NCBI RefSeq assembly: GCF_040436345.1
Contig: NC_133237.1
Coordinates: forward strand, 21,209,749-21,273,748
Source: Pagrus major
Lineage: Eukaryota; Chordata; Actinopteri; Spariformes; Sparidae
Length of the DNA stretch: 64,000 bases
Direction: 5' to 3'
In this document: in pieces, positions 15,165 to 27,180 of the stretch
Layout of the letters: every line of letters starts with the position of its first letter
Position numbering within the stretch: position 1 is the stretch's first letter
The notes under the pieces: model-generated
The model's database searches: none
Told to the model about the DNA's origin: nothing
What the model saw: only the letters and a program-made list of their open reading frames with translations
Program-made: the position numbers and the translations under genes

Positions 15165-16474
15165 ATCTGTCTTAATCTCAAGTGAAACAGCATTTAGCAT
15201 TATCTTGAGTAAAATTGTGGATTTCTCTGGGTTTGAACAGAAGATACAGAAGGACAACAGAAGGACCTGTCATTTTTTGACATTTTGATCTAGAAATGTT
15301 ACACATCACTCCTTTAATTTGCTTGATGTCACAGCTGTTTGACGTTCTGGCATGAACCTGTTTCAAAGTTTTGTGTTCTTTTAAGGGGGAATGCTGATCG
15401 CTAAAGTCGTAGCCTGCACACTGGCTCTGTTCGAGGCACAGATGTGATTTCAGTGACGGTCCACTTGTTACATAAGTTGACCTACTGTCCAAACAGAATC
15501 CGTGTATCGTTCCAGTAATGACAATAAATTGCCTCAGAGTCAGTCAGAGGAGGATTCCCTTTCATCAAACGCATCTTTGTGGTAAATCCAAGAGCTACAT
15601 CCTGCACTTCATCAATAACAACAGAATCAATTTGTTTGCTTTCCACTTATCAAGTGGAAAAAAGTGACTCTGTTAACGACACACACATGGAAAGAGAAAA
15701 AAAAAAAATCAGCGCTGCTCTACAACCCAACGTGGTGGCCCCAACATAAACAGAGATCTGTGGAGCAGGGGTAAACTTCCTCTGCTTGCACTGGTGCACA
15801 CACTTCCTGAGGGGATGAGCGGTGCATCAGATTAAGCGCCGATCTCCATAAAGGCTGGAAGTGTTTCACTCTGCTGGCAAGTGAGCCAACCAAGCAAATT
15901 CAAGCCACATGCTAAACTCAGGTCTCCATGCCCTCATGCTGCTGTATTTAAAAAAAAAGGAGTGTTTAACAAAAAAAACTCAGAGATTTTGCTGCAGATA
16001 GCCAGATGTCTAAATATTTGCCATGCTCACAACATGCCTCTAGGTCTGTGTGTCCAGTGCTCTGCTCCAGACTGAAATGTCTCAACAGCATCAAAAGATC
16101 AGCATTAAATTTGCAACAGATATTCAAGGTCAATAAAGGATCAATTCTTACAACTTTGAAGGCACAGCGAGTACTATTTGCAGCGCTTCCAGCAAGACGA
16201 AATGTTCTCTTAAAGACCTCAGCGTCTGCTAGAAGGATTAGAACAGGATTTTGAGTGTTTACTCATGGTTCCCAGACGATGTACTGACTAATGACTTTGG
16301 AGATCTGCTGATTTTTCCATAAGCCTCAGTCATACTTTATTTTCAGTGCTAATTAGCAAACGTTAGCATTGTGATTGTGAATAAGATAAAGGTTATATCT
16401 GCAAACATCAACATGCTAGTATAATCGTTGGGCACATGTTAGCATGCAGATGTTGCATTCAACTATGCACCACT
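15165..16474. other. Gene-free intergenic stretch
   Basis: No gene, RNA or clear transposon boundary is recognised. It contains short A runs near 15698-15706 and 15950-15980. Confidence 0.5.
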
Positions 16475-17176
16475 GGGACAGCTCACCCCAAACTCAAACA
16501 TACTAAATATAAGTATTTTAGATGTATAGGCCCTTTTTCCTCTCGCCTGTCACCTAATTATGCATCTAGATTTGTTTTTGGTGTGAGTTGAAGAGTTTTG
16601 GAGATACCAGCCTTTTCTTGAATATAAGGGAACTAGACGGCACTCAGCTTGTGGTGCTCAAACCACCTAAAAAAAAAAAAAAAAACATTTGAAAAAGTCA
16701 ACAGTAAAGTCTCTTTCCAGAAATTAATGACCCAGTTACTCAAAATAATCCACAGAGCTTGTTGTGAGCAGTTTTGTGTTCTCTATCACTGCATCTACTC
16801 GTGGACGAAAACTTGCTGATGCTACAGTTCCGCTGAGGAGGATGATATTTATGTCCACATCCTGCGCTGTCACGAGCATGAACTTCTCGTCCTGCACGTT
16901 TGTACTGTTTGCTGGTTTATTTTGGCTGAAAGAAAATAGTTCTGACATGAAACTGCTCACAACAATGTCTGTGGTCTATCTTGAGTAACTGTGTCATGAT
17001 ATCTGGAAAGAGACTTCACTGTTGAGTTTTTTTAAATATATTTCGGCACTTTGAACACCACAAGCAGAGTGCCATCTAGTGCCATTATAATCAGGAGAAG
17101 GCAGATATCTCTACAAGATCCAGCAACTCACACCAAAACCTTGTAGACAGATGAAAATCTATGAACTGTGCCTTTA
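16475..17176. mobile_element. Large palindromic foldback MITE
   Basis: About 700 bp that is nearly self-complementary around position 16862. The left arm includes gagcttgttgtgagcagttt and the right arm gaaactgctcacaacaatgt. Outer parts such as gtctctttccagaaat at 16709-16724 and atctggaaagagac at 17000-17013 also pair. The ends are gggacagctcacccc and ctgtgccttta. I recognise it as a widespread percomorph repeat. Because of the symmetry, both strands carry similar short open frames (16736-16960 and 16764-16988) that are not genes. Confidence 0.8.
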
Positions 17177-20100
17177 AACACTGCCATCTTGGGAAATTTT
17201 CCGTTTCAACCTGAAATCAAGCAAACTTTTAATTTTGTCTACCGTTCTGTTTGCTTAAATTAAAGCAGCCAGTGACTCGACTTCCCACTATTTTCTGCGT
17301 TAAGACGACTTTCCTCTCTTCTAGATGATCTCAGCGCTGAGATGTTTTCTGAGAAACATGCCTGTTACTTTATTGTTATGGGGAAAGTGGATTATCTAGC
17401 TGTTTCCACTAATTCAGTGTGTTCGACAGCTTATTTTTGATTTCCTGCTCCACGACTGCAGATTAATATCTCGGGGTGGCAGCAGCCCAACTGCAACAAA
17501 CCCTCTCGACAACGAGGGTCCCTAACCTCAGCACCCTGAGAAACACTATAGCCGGCCTGAGAAGGCATAGCAGCGCATAATTTGAGACATGATTGTTGAA
17601 CAGTAGATATGTGTGAGTTTTAGTGGCCTGGGGGGAGTCCCACCCATGGAGACTGGAGAGGAAACTGTGCAGATGGAGGTCAGAGTTGGGCTGCTCACAT
17701 CCTACTCTCTGTTTGTCCTGTTATTCCAATCTACGCCAACACGCAGGCGGGATCTGAGATAATGTTCAGGGAATCTTCTCAAAAAGCCTTTTTCTTTTTA
17801 AAGCTCCGCTCCGCTGGAGGATTTTACATTCAACACGACCACGAAAGCATGAAACGACACTGAAAAAGCCACAGGATTTAAATAAGCAGTTGTAAAATGT
17901 GGTCATAGGGGTAAACTTGCCTTTAAATCTCACAAAAGCCACATAAAACAGTATAATTAGACAGGATTTTTAATCTTAACTGCCATTTGTCATCTACAAA
18001 GCACCCCAGAAACAACATTACAGCATGACTTGGCAAGCGTTAACGTCCTCAGAGGCTTTGAAGACCCTCCAACTGACGTCCATCGTTTCCATACATGATG
18101 TCCCTCTGTGATTTCTTTGCAGGATTTGTATTATGTTATTTCCAGGCTGCTGCTGGATTTGGCTCGCAGAAGATAAAGTTGGCTGATGTCATGTTTTTCA
18201 TGGCATCGACCATCCACAGATGTTAAATATATCTGAACAGATATCTATAACGGTGCCTACATGGGAGTCAGAACAAGAGTAGTTAAAAACTGTATATGAA
18301 GACAGGTCACAGGCTGATTGATATTTGCTATCTACTAGAGACCAATAACACTATCATATGTTATTTTGAGCCGAAAGTATTTTGGTGATATTACAGGAAA
18401 AAATATCCAGGACAGTGTTTGACTACAAAGGTAACATCACAATGAGGACTCCTTCCTGGAGATGTGACTGCGTTCAGGTCAGGGCGAGCCACGCCAAGCC
18501 AACTTGAGACCAATGAAGCGGCGGCGATGACCTGGGAAATCAGGATGTCTTCCGTCAATACTGCAGAGACAAAGAGATGTCAGAGGACGATGACCCTTTC
18601 CTGCTAATCAGAGGGAGAATCGTGGAGAGGAAAGGACTCCTCCCTGAACCTCTGCTCAGGCAGTGATGAGGTTTCCATGTTTGTGTTGGCTCATGGAGGT
18701 ACGACAGTACCTGTATCCTCTCTGGCAGAAGACAGGGAGCTTATCTTTTGGCTTTGTGAAGAGAAAGAGTCAAGTTTGTTTATCATCTCCTAAGTTTTGA
18801 GTGAATTTCCCTTCTATCTGTGGATCTGTTTAGGCTCACGGTGTTCAATACTTGCCACTGTATAATGGGCCATGTAATAACGTAGTTTCCTCTCACATTG
18901 TTTTGCTCACATTCTTGTCTAATATAATCCATAAACAAAGTTCTTGTAAACTACAACTGACCTACACTAACACAGCCCTGAGTCTACCTGTTTCCATGTG
19001 AGTCACCCTCTTGTGTGTTGCCTTTTGAGCCAGATAGTAGCATGTTGGTTTGCCGGTGCAGACTGAAATATCTACAGGATACAGGATGGATTGCCATGAA
19101 TTGTTGTACAGACACTCACAGTCCCCAAAGAATGAAGCCTGCTGACTCTGTTGATCATCTGACGTCCTCTGGAGCCAACATTTAAGTTGAAGTGACGTGT
19201 CTTGACAACTATCGGATGGATAAAGTTGCATTGTATTATATCATATGATAATGTATATTGCACCATATTATACTGTATCGTATTGTAACTTATTCTATTA
19301 TATTGTATTGTATCGATAACCATGACATTTGGTGCAGACACTTTGGTGACACCTTCATATACATTTTTGGTCCTAGGTGTACTTTGTGTTTACTGCCAAA
19401 TAGGAACATGTTGCACGAAGATGGTAAACATTATACCCATTGAATATGGGTTCATGGTAAAAATGAATGACGATCGATTAAATATGGGGATACCGCTGCA
19501 CGTTTCCGGACAGGCATTAATAACGTTGCACTCACTTGTAAAAATGAGAAGCGACATAAATCGTTAAGTAAAGAATGAAAAAGAGAGCTCGAGAGTATTT
19601 CATTGTGCAAAAAGAAACAAAATGTGCTTTAAAATGAAATAATTCAGTATTTTTTAGAACATTCTCCTGAATCCTTTGATGGATTTAGTGACATGATATG
19701 AAACTCTTTGTGAAGTTCCTTTAGATCCTTCAACAATAGCTCTACTTTGAGGAGACCTTTTCAAACATTATGGCCAACCCATTGGCTGAAGATGCATATC
19801 TAAGTATGATCTGACCTGTGCTTTCTTCATGCCGACTGAAGTTCAAGATTTGTCCAGAGCCCTGACTCGCTTTCTTTCATCCGACGGGATCATGTTGACC
19901 GTGGGCTGTGACCCCGGTAATGTTATACAAATGTCATGCATCATGGGACTGGCGGCTCCCGTAAGAGGCGAGCATTTGGCCTGCGAGCATTGTCGCAGAG
20001 AGGGGCTCTTTGTAGAGACCTCTGGCAGAATGAACAATGGTGTTTTACGGACAAGGTCAGCAAGAACAAAAACCACAGAGACTGTTGCGCAATATTTTCT

Positions 20101-20852
20101 GCTCGTAAACGTATCTTAAAAATGCTTCTGCTGAACATTTTGTGTGATTTCTCAAGCTCTTTCTTCCTTTAGGCAATGCTTGAGAGGAACAACGTTTTTA
20201 GTGTTGCGGTGCAGTGCTGTTTATTAATTATAGCTCTGTAACAGTTTGCAGATTTATCATGTCCTTTATGGCCGTTCATTCTGTGAGCTTTGATGTTCAA
20301 GGTCAGATGATGAAACGTTTTTGTGTAAAAATTTGGATGGTAAACTTTCTTTAACAAGCTTGGCAGCAATGTGTTATCATAATCCTGCCGAGGGAGGATT
20401 CAACCTACAGTATACTGAATGAAAACCTCGCCTAACAGTTGGTTGCAATAAGGATGTGACCAGCTTTCCTTCAGCCAGTTGAATTCAAAGGTTTATTGCC
20501 TGTTTAGTGCATACTGAGATAACCCGATGCAGCCGGGGCTTTTGATCAAAGACATCAGCAGAACGTTGCGTTCCTCCGCAGTCGTCACCTCAAAGGAAAT
20601 GACTCACAGTCCAGCTACAGTAAACATTCAGGACAACAAGCTGTGCTTTTTATCTCCATCTTATTTCTGCTGCACCCTGTGGCTTTGAAGCTCCGCGGCT
20701 GAAACCGTCCCCAGACATTAAAGCTTCTTATTATAGTCGTTGTTTATCGGTTCGAGATTTAGCATTGTGTTTGTGTGATCTGCAGAAACATATGAAAAAC
20801 AATGGGGAGCGAGGAATGATGGGAATGATGCGCAAATATTGTTCTACAGACG
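17177..20852. other. Gene-free intergenic stretch
   Basis: No supported gene. At 19225-19320 the DNA is a degenerate TATTG/TATAT-type low-complexity tract. Open frames around 19829-20119 on both strands are short and lack splice context. Confidence 0.5.
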
Positions 20853-20990
20853 TTTAAGTACAGTTTTGAGATACTTTAGATGATTATTTCCATCTTGTTT
20901 TACTTTTATAGTTCAACTCCTCTTTCAGAGGAGAATATTGTACTTATTACTCCTCTACATTATCTGACAGCTCCGTTTGCAGGTCATAAA
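20853..20990. mobile_element. Fragment of a teleost hAT-like repeat
   Basis: The run atttccatcttgttttactt followed by ctcctctacattatctgaca matches the interior of the same broad repeat class as 5928-6357. Only the central part is present and neither terminus is seen. Confidence 0.5.
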
Positions 20991-23900
20991 ATAGGATACA
21001 TTTTTTTCATTAAGCAGTTCGATTAACTCATCCTTTTTTCAATAATTTCTGTATTTGACCTCACATCTATGTATATCGGAAGGGATTCTCTGCCTTGTAA
21101 GACCATTTGGGTGGTAACATGAGAAGTTTTCTGCAAAAGTAGACCTTTATGTGATATATTAAAGATCCTCAATAACATATTTTTGTTTAATGGACTTTTA
21201 CGCAGTGAATTTATTGTTTTCAGGTGTTTTAAAAGAATATTTTCAGTTTGGTTACGTTCAGGCAGTAAAACTACCTGGTTAGATTTAGGAAAGGATCGTG
21301 GTTTGAATTTGAAATAAGTGAACATTTAGTTTTAATTTAACATGAGTCAGGAATAGTGATGATAACAAAAAATAAAAAAAATCATCTCTGTTTGAAGTTA
21401 AAATCGACGAGACACCCAATACGAGCAGACGAAAATGCGCTTCAGGCACACAACACTATGTGTGATGCAAGGCGTTAGGTGCTGCCCCCAGGCAGTATTC
21501 AGGGAGTCGCACCTGGGGACAGCGACCAGGGAAAACAATGCCTCTTCCTGTTTTGGTTGTGCAATGGCAGAAGCACTTCCTTCGTGCTGTAATTTGACCT
21601 TCGTTTTACCATGAAAAATTGAGCCTTTTTCAATTTTCAATTAGCTTCAAGCCACAATTTCTCTTTTCTACGAAGGAAGTACCTCAAAACTGAGTACGTT
21701 TACTTCGATTCCACCACTGCTGCACACAAAGGGGAGTTGATTTTGATATCTACATTTCATGAAACCTAACTGCTTGTTTGTTTGTCTTCCTGTTTAACTG
21801 ATCTCATTCTCAAGTCAAATTCAGCTGTAAATGTTCTTGTTGAAAGTGAATCTGATTCTTGAGTTTTCTGCTATCAGAAGCAGAATAAAGCCTCATTCTG
21901 TCTCTGATCCCGGAGCCTAAAGTCATATTTTATGTCTCGGAGAAAGACGGCTTAGTGATGCAGCACGCTGCCATGGAAACCAGAGCGGTCTGTTGTGTTG
22001 CTTGTGTTAGAGATCCGCCCTTTTGCCCTGACCCCTTCCCTCTGTGGCGGCACACTTTCCCCGGGGGATTTCACATACAACATCTGCCCTGTCCTCCAAC
22101 CCCCGACCCACCCACTCCAAAAGAGCTTCTGGACGGGCTTTTCTCAATAAAGGCCGTCCAACACACACCTGCTGAGAGGGTTAGAGGTCAGCATCCAGGC
22201 AGGGACACACTATCCAGCCTGAAGGGCATTCTTATACAACATGGCACAGGAGAAAATTATTACACTAACTGAGTAAGAAACAAAAAAAAAAAATGATCGG
22301 CTGTCCTACAACATTACATCAGCTTCTCAGAACACTTTCCCTTTTTCATTTTCCCGAGTTGTAGCGTCTGGCAACTCCGTCACGTGACCGCCGAATGTGT
22401 GGACAGAAGGAGAGGGAGTTCCCTGTGGTGTCTGTTCGCTCGCAGCTCTGCCTGCTGCCTCACCAGGCCCTAAAGGAATCACCAGGCCCTCATCAATCTG
22501 CCTCCGCATTCCACAATAGCTGACAAAGGGACTCCACTCTCTCCGCGGCAGATGGCTTCGCCTCGGGCAGTCTACGCCAAGCTCCCATTGTGTAGACTCC
22601 AGGGTTTGATGCAGGGACCTTTGCTCCCCCTCCCTTCAGTGTCACAGACCGATACGAGGGTGCAGAAGTTGAATTAAACCGCTCTGTGTTTGGGTGAAAT
22701 CAACAAAATATTTTATATGAGCAGCAGTGTGTTGATGAGGAAATCCAGAGGGTAGATGAAGGAGACGTTTGTGCTGGGACAGAAAGCCGTGATCTTCCTG
22801 GATACAGGAGGTGAGCGTGCAGCAGCACTCACAGTTTTGGAAAGCCATGTTTTCTGTTGTTGTCTGCAACCAGGAAACATTGAGGCAAAATAGAGCAATT
22901 TTGATGGAAGACAAAAAAACATTTGAGGCAAGGGTGGGAGATGAAGTAGTAAACCCTCCACCAGAATCACCAGTATCATTACCAGCTTAATGTTTACTGC
23001 TAATGCTTTGGTAAACCGAACTAATGGAACAAATGACAAAAAAATGACACTCCTTAAAAGATACTTTTTTCGTTTGATGTCTTTAATACATTTTGCTGAT
23101 AATACTTCAACTTAAGGGGAGACACTACAAGTGAAAACATTTTTTGAGTTAAATTTTTAGTTTTGGGGCTATTTTGCTTCCAACCAGTGGCATTTCTAGA
23201 GTCTTTTGGGGCCCCGGGGCAAAAATTCCCAGGGGGCCCTGCAACCAGCTTTCAACATCATTATGTTATAATCAGGAAAATCCAAACCTTTTTTTAAATT
23301 TTTGTTTCCACTGTTCACATTAGTAGAATTTTCCAATATAAATAACATGAAAAACAAGAACAATTACCGTATAGTGCCTTGATAGGGAGTTTATATGAGT
23401 GACCATCAGGGGTCCCAAACGTTTGCCTGGTTTGCCTCTCCTGGTGCAAATCTGTTGATAATACGTCTGCTTTCACACTTGTGGAAAATAAAAATCCAAA
23501 ACACATTTTTAGTATTTATTTTAGTTCAGATTTCTGTTCTGGGAATAAATAGACAGCCCGTAAACCTAAAATATCAGAAAACATGTCATACAAAAAATAT
23601 TGTCTATTGTAAGTAATCAACGGGAGGAGTTTCATCAGGATATCTATTAAAATTTTTACCATATTCACAATTTTCTGGTCTTAAAATGTTTGGAATTTTA
23701 CATCACATCTATTTAAAGTCCATCTTTTTCTACTCTGAGTGAGTAATCTGCTTATTCTGAAGGTTTTGAGGGAGGTGTTTAACAAGGCCCGACTAGTGGT
23801 GGTGATTAGGTGAAGGCTCAGCTTTATCCAAACTCCTGCTGTAGTTTCGCCCCCAGATAAAGATACACTGAGGAGGTTTTTGTGGGATGTGAAGGTGCAG

Positions 23901-26222
23901 TTTGGTTAAAGGTCTTGTAACAATTTTATGGCCTTTTCTTCACGGCTCTTCCCTCCAAGAAATTGGAGGGAAGTGAAGTCCTCTTTATGATGTGGCATTC
24001 CTCCTCGAATGTGCTCACTAAAAGCACGCAGCAGCTTTGACCGACTCCATTCACCAATTAACACAAAGCTGCCTCCCCATTAGAGAGCACGCAGCCCGAC
24101 TCTCCGGGCTTTTTGTGCGGGAGCGGGCTGCGTTTAACACATCTGTTGTCTCCCATGTCTGAGCAACCCATACACAGGTCTGTTCACAGTGATCCTTTTA
24201 TTCAGCCCTGAAAGGACCTATAGGGGCTCCTGATAGATGGCCTTCATTCCAATGAAAATGGCAAGCCGGATAATGAGAAGAATGGCGAGCCACCACTCCA
24301 GCACACCCCCTGGTCCGAGCCCCTAAACATCCTTTTAAAAGGCTCCTCTTAAACAGTCTGATGCTGAGTCTAATCATGTTGAAAGGAGAAACCATGTTTT
24401 ATTTCCCGCTTCTTAAGCTGCTGCTGTTTCCATTAACGTTGAAACAAATTAAAATTTTATGAAAAGAAACTTGCGTCTGAAACATTTCAATCGAAGTGAG
24501 GAGGAACAGCCTCCTCATTCGTCATATGACGTCAACCCGTCAGTCCAATCGCCAGAATAAATATTCAAACTTTACGTTTCTTTAGGTTCAATTTTCAATT
24601 TTATCATGTGACAACGCTGTTCTTCTGACCTGATTAGGTTTACGCCCAAAAAACACCTGGTTAAGGTTAGGAAAAGATCGCGTTTGTCGTAAAATACCTG
24701 CTTTTGTCACCACAAACATGGCTGGAAATTGTGCCAAGGTCTCCTTAAAAACATTCAGCGGTTTCACGCTTACGAATGTTGAAACACAGTCTCGGACTGT
24801 GGTTGCTGGCATGGCATGGCTTAATCCTTTGAGCGACACACACATTTTATTAACTCAGCTCACGTTTTTTGAACTTCTACTATCATAACTTTATGTTTAA
24901 AAATGAAAATTTCAGCCACAATTTTTCCAGCCCGTTCCTACAACACAGAGGCCTGCGTGTTGTGACTGAGGTCAGAGTTTTGTGTTGGGGGGTCAGAGGA
25001 TGTTTACCGCAGCTCTTCAGCATCAGTGATCAGGACAGCACATGGATGGAAAGACAATAGACAAAGCAATGTCCTATTTAAAGATGGGTCACTGCTATTT
25101 ATAAAGCCGTGAAGAGGCCAGAAGGAGGTGGGACGAACACGAAGACAACATTTCTTTCTGTCTAAGATTCGTCTGGTTTATTCTTGTGCATCCACTGCGA
25201 CAGTCTCCAGATTAATTAGATTAAATTAGATTTTGAGTTGATTTCATGACATTTATCAGCCTGTATGGCTGCCCAGTGTGTCTCTCACTAATGACCAGTA
25301 ATGCTGCTATCAGAGTGAATCCAGAGATCCGGAGGTCTCGTCCATTTATCACACTAAGCTCTTATTTTGACATCTCTAAGAGGCCCAGTGGAGCTTGTTA
25401 CATCAGTTGAAAACAGAGATAAGTTCAGTCTGTCAAAACAGCTACAGAGGGCATTACTCTGCAGGGTATCTCTGGTATCAGTTGTGGTGGAGGCTGCGTC
25501 TGTTATCTGGAGGATGATGCCGCCACACAGGAGCTTGTTAATTTTCTGGTGGTGTGCCGTCCTGAACGTATCCTGTGTGTTCTTCAGAGATCTTCCCTCA
25601 TCATTGTCTATCTGCTCGTGAGATCCCCCTTTAAATCAAAATAGACACTTGTGGCCGGACACAATGGGCGGCATTGTCTCCTCCTGAAAGGAGAGCATGT
25701 GCTTTGCTAATGCCGCACTCGCAGCAGCCAACCTCCGGGACAACTTCTACATTCAGCCTTTGATTAAGGAGCACAGTTATGCATGGATGACTTCCTCCAA
25801 GGTGCCTGGAGGTTGTGGGAAAGGGCCAGTGAGTAAGTGTGGCCTCAATCGGGGGGCCGGGCCTGCCTCGCTGAAAGGACTACACTGACACTGGGCCGAG
25901 TCCAGCTGAGCAAGAGGGGGCTCACTGTAGATCACATGACCAAGACTGTCTGACTGTGATGGGACACACGTGTGTGGGCTCTGACTAAGAGTTGTAGGGC
26001 ATCTCAAGGCATATTAAGATCATGTTGAAGGGTTTAAAGCTCATCTACAATATGAACAAAGTGGGAGTTTGGATAGATGTGGGATTACTTTTAGTGTTTT
26101 AAGACCATACTAGCCTTTGCCTTCTTTCTGTCATTCAATCTTTCTCTGTACATTTGCACAACAACACAGTTCAGTGGTTCTACCTGTTTCTGATGAAGTC
26201 AATTCTGCAAACCTAAAGGTTC
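20991..26222. other. Gene-free intergenic stretch with scattered repeats
   Basis: No gene is supported over 5 kb. Two places share a dispersed motif: acctggttagatttaggaaa near 21271 and acctggttaaggttaggaaa near 24655. A repeat-like segment rich in ggggccccggggc lies near 23205-23255. A small GC hairpin, cgcagcccg and cgggctgcg, lies at about 24089-24133. Some segments could be lfng regulatory elements, which cannot be judged without alignment. Confidence 0.5.
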
Positions 26223-26294
26223 AGGGGGCATCCGGATTTGAACCGGGGACCTCTTGATCTGCAGTCAAATGCTCTACCACTGAGCTATACCCCC
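26223..26294 (-). tRNA. tRNA-Cys(GCA), array copy 1
   Basis: A 72 nt tRNA on the minus strand with acceptor GGGGGTA/TGCCCCC, A box TAGCTCAGTGG, anticodon loop CTGCAGA (anticodon GCA) and B box GGTTCAAATCC. The T stem reads CCCGG/CCGGA, leaving a C-A mismatch at the outermost pair (49-65). CCA is not encoded, as expected for eukaryotes. It is the leftmost gene of an array and probably functional. Confidence 0.92.
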
Positions 26295-26721
26295 TTATTT
26301 GAAACCCCAGAAAAAGAAGTTGACGAACGATCATAATTTCTACAATATGTGTCAGCACATACTCATATACAGTATAAGCATAGGTATGGTGGTGGCAGGC
26401 AGCTCGGTGTGACGGCTGCCGAGCAAAAGACGACGTTTGAACATTTGTAAGAATTGACAGCTTGTTGCGACGTAACGAGATAAGCAAATGGCTTCATTTC
26501 TGAAAATGTTTTACTCGTGCAAGAAAAGACAGATTTTTACTGGAGTCCTTTTCACTCAAATGATGGGCTACATACATCATTGAAGTGTTTCAGCATGTCT
26601 ATCTTTAATTCATCCATTGTTTTCTTGCATAACTTCACAGTGATGCAGCTCAATGATTCTTGCCCACTAAATGCTTTCAAATGAAGCCATTTGTGCAAAT
26701 ATTGGACTCCATTTGAGGGTC

Positions 26722-26793
26722 AGGGGGCATCCGGATTTGAACCGGAGACCTCTTGATCTGCAGTCAAATGCTCTACCACTGAGCTATACCCCC
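26722..26793 (-). tRNA. tRNA-Cys(GCA), array copy 2
   Basis: Identical to copy 1 except for T49, which makes a fully paired T stem (TCCGG/CCGGA). A and B boxes, acceptor stem and GCA anticodon are intact. It lies 499 bp from copy 1. Confidence 0.95.
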
Positions 26794-27108
26794 TTTAAAG
26801 CTGGCTGCAGAAAATGAAGTACTGATGGTTCAAGAAGGATCTTTCACAGGGACCAGGTTTGTCCCGATGGGGATGTGTTGTTTTGTACTATATATAATAT
26901 ATAATATTCTAAAATTTAACGCTGGGATTGTACATTTTTGCCAAACAGTGACACTTTAAAAGAGTGATGTTGACATTTAAGAGCTGAGAGATGGTATTAG
27001 TGTGAAAGGCCACGGTCCCAGAAAGTCCTCCAACACCTGTAGCATGTCACGCATGTATGAGTTTGGGACAATTTCGTTTTTGTAAATATCCAGCCCCTGC
27101 TAAAGGTA

Positions 27109-27180
27109 AGGGGGCATCTGGATTTGAACCGGGGACCTCTTGATCTGCAGTCAAATGCTCTACCACTGAGCTATACCCCC
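27109..27180 (-). tRNA. tRNA-Cys(GCA), array copy 3
   Basis: Full length with intact acceptor, D and anticodon arms. The T stem reads CCCGG/CCAGA, so two of its five pairs are mismatched (49-65 and 51-63). It may be a decaying or low-activity gene, although the promoter boxes are intact. Confidence 0.85.

Noticed and set aside
16736-16988. Two overlapping opposite-strand frames with similar ends
   Set aside because: Explained by the palindromic MITE; similarity comes from DNA symmetry.
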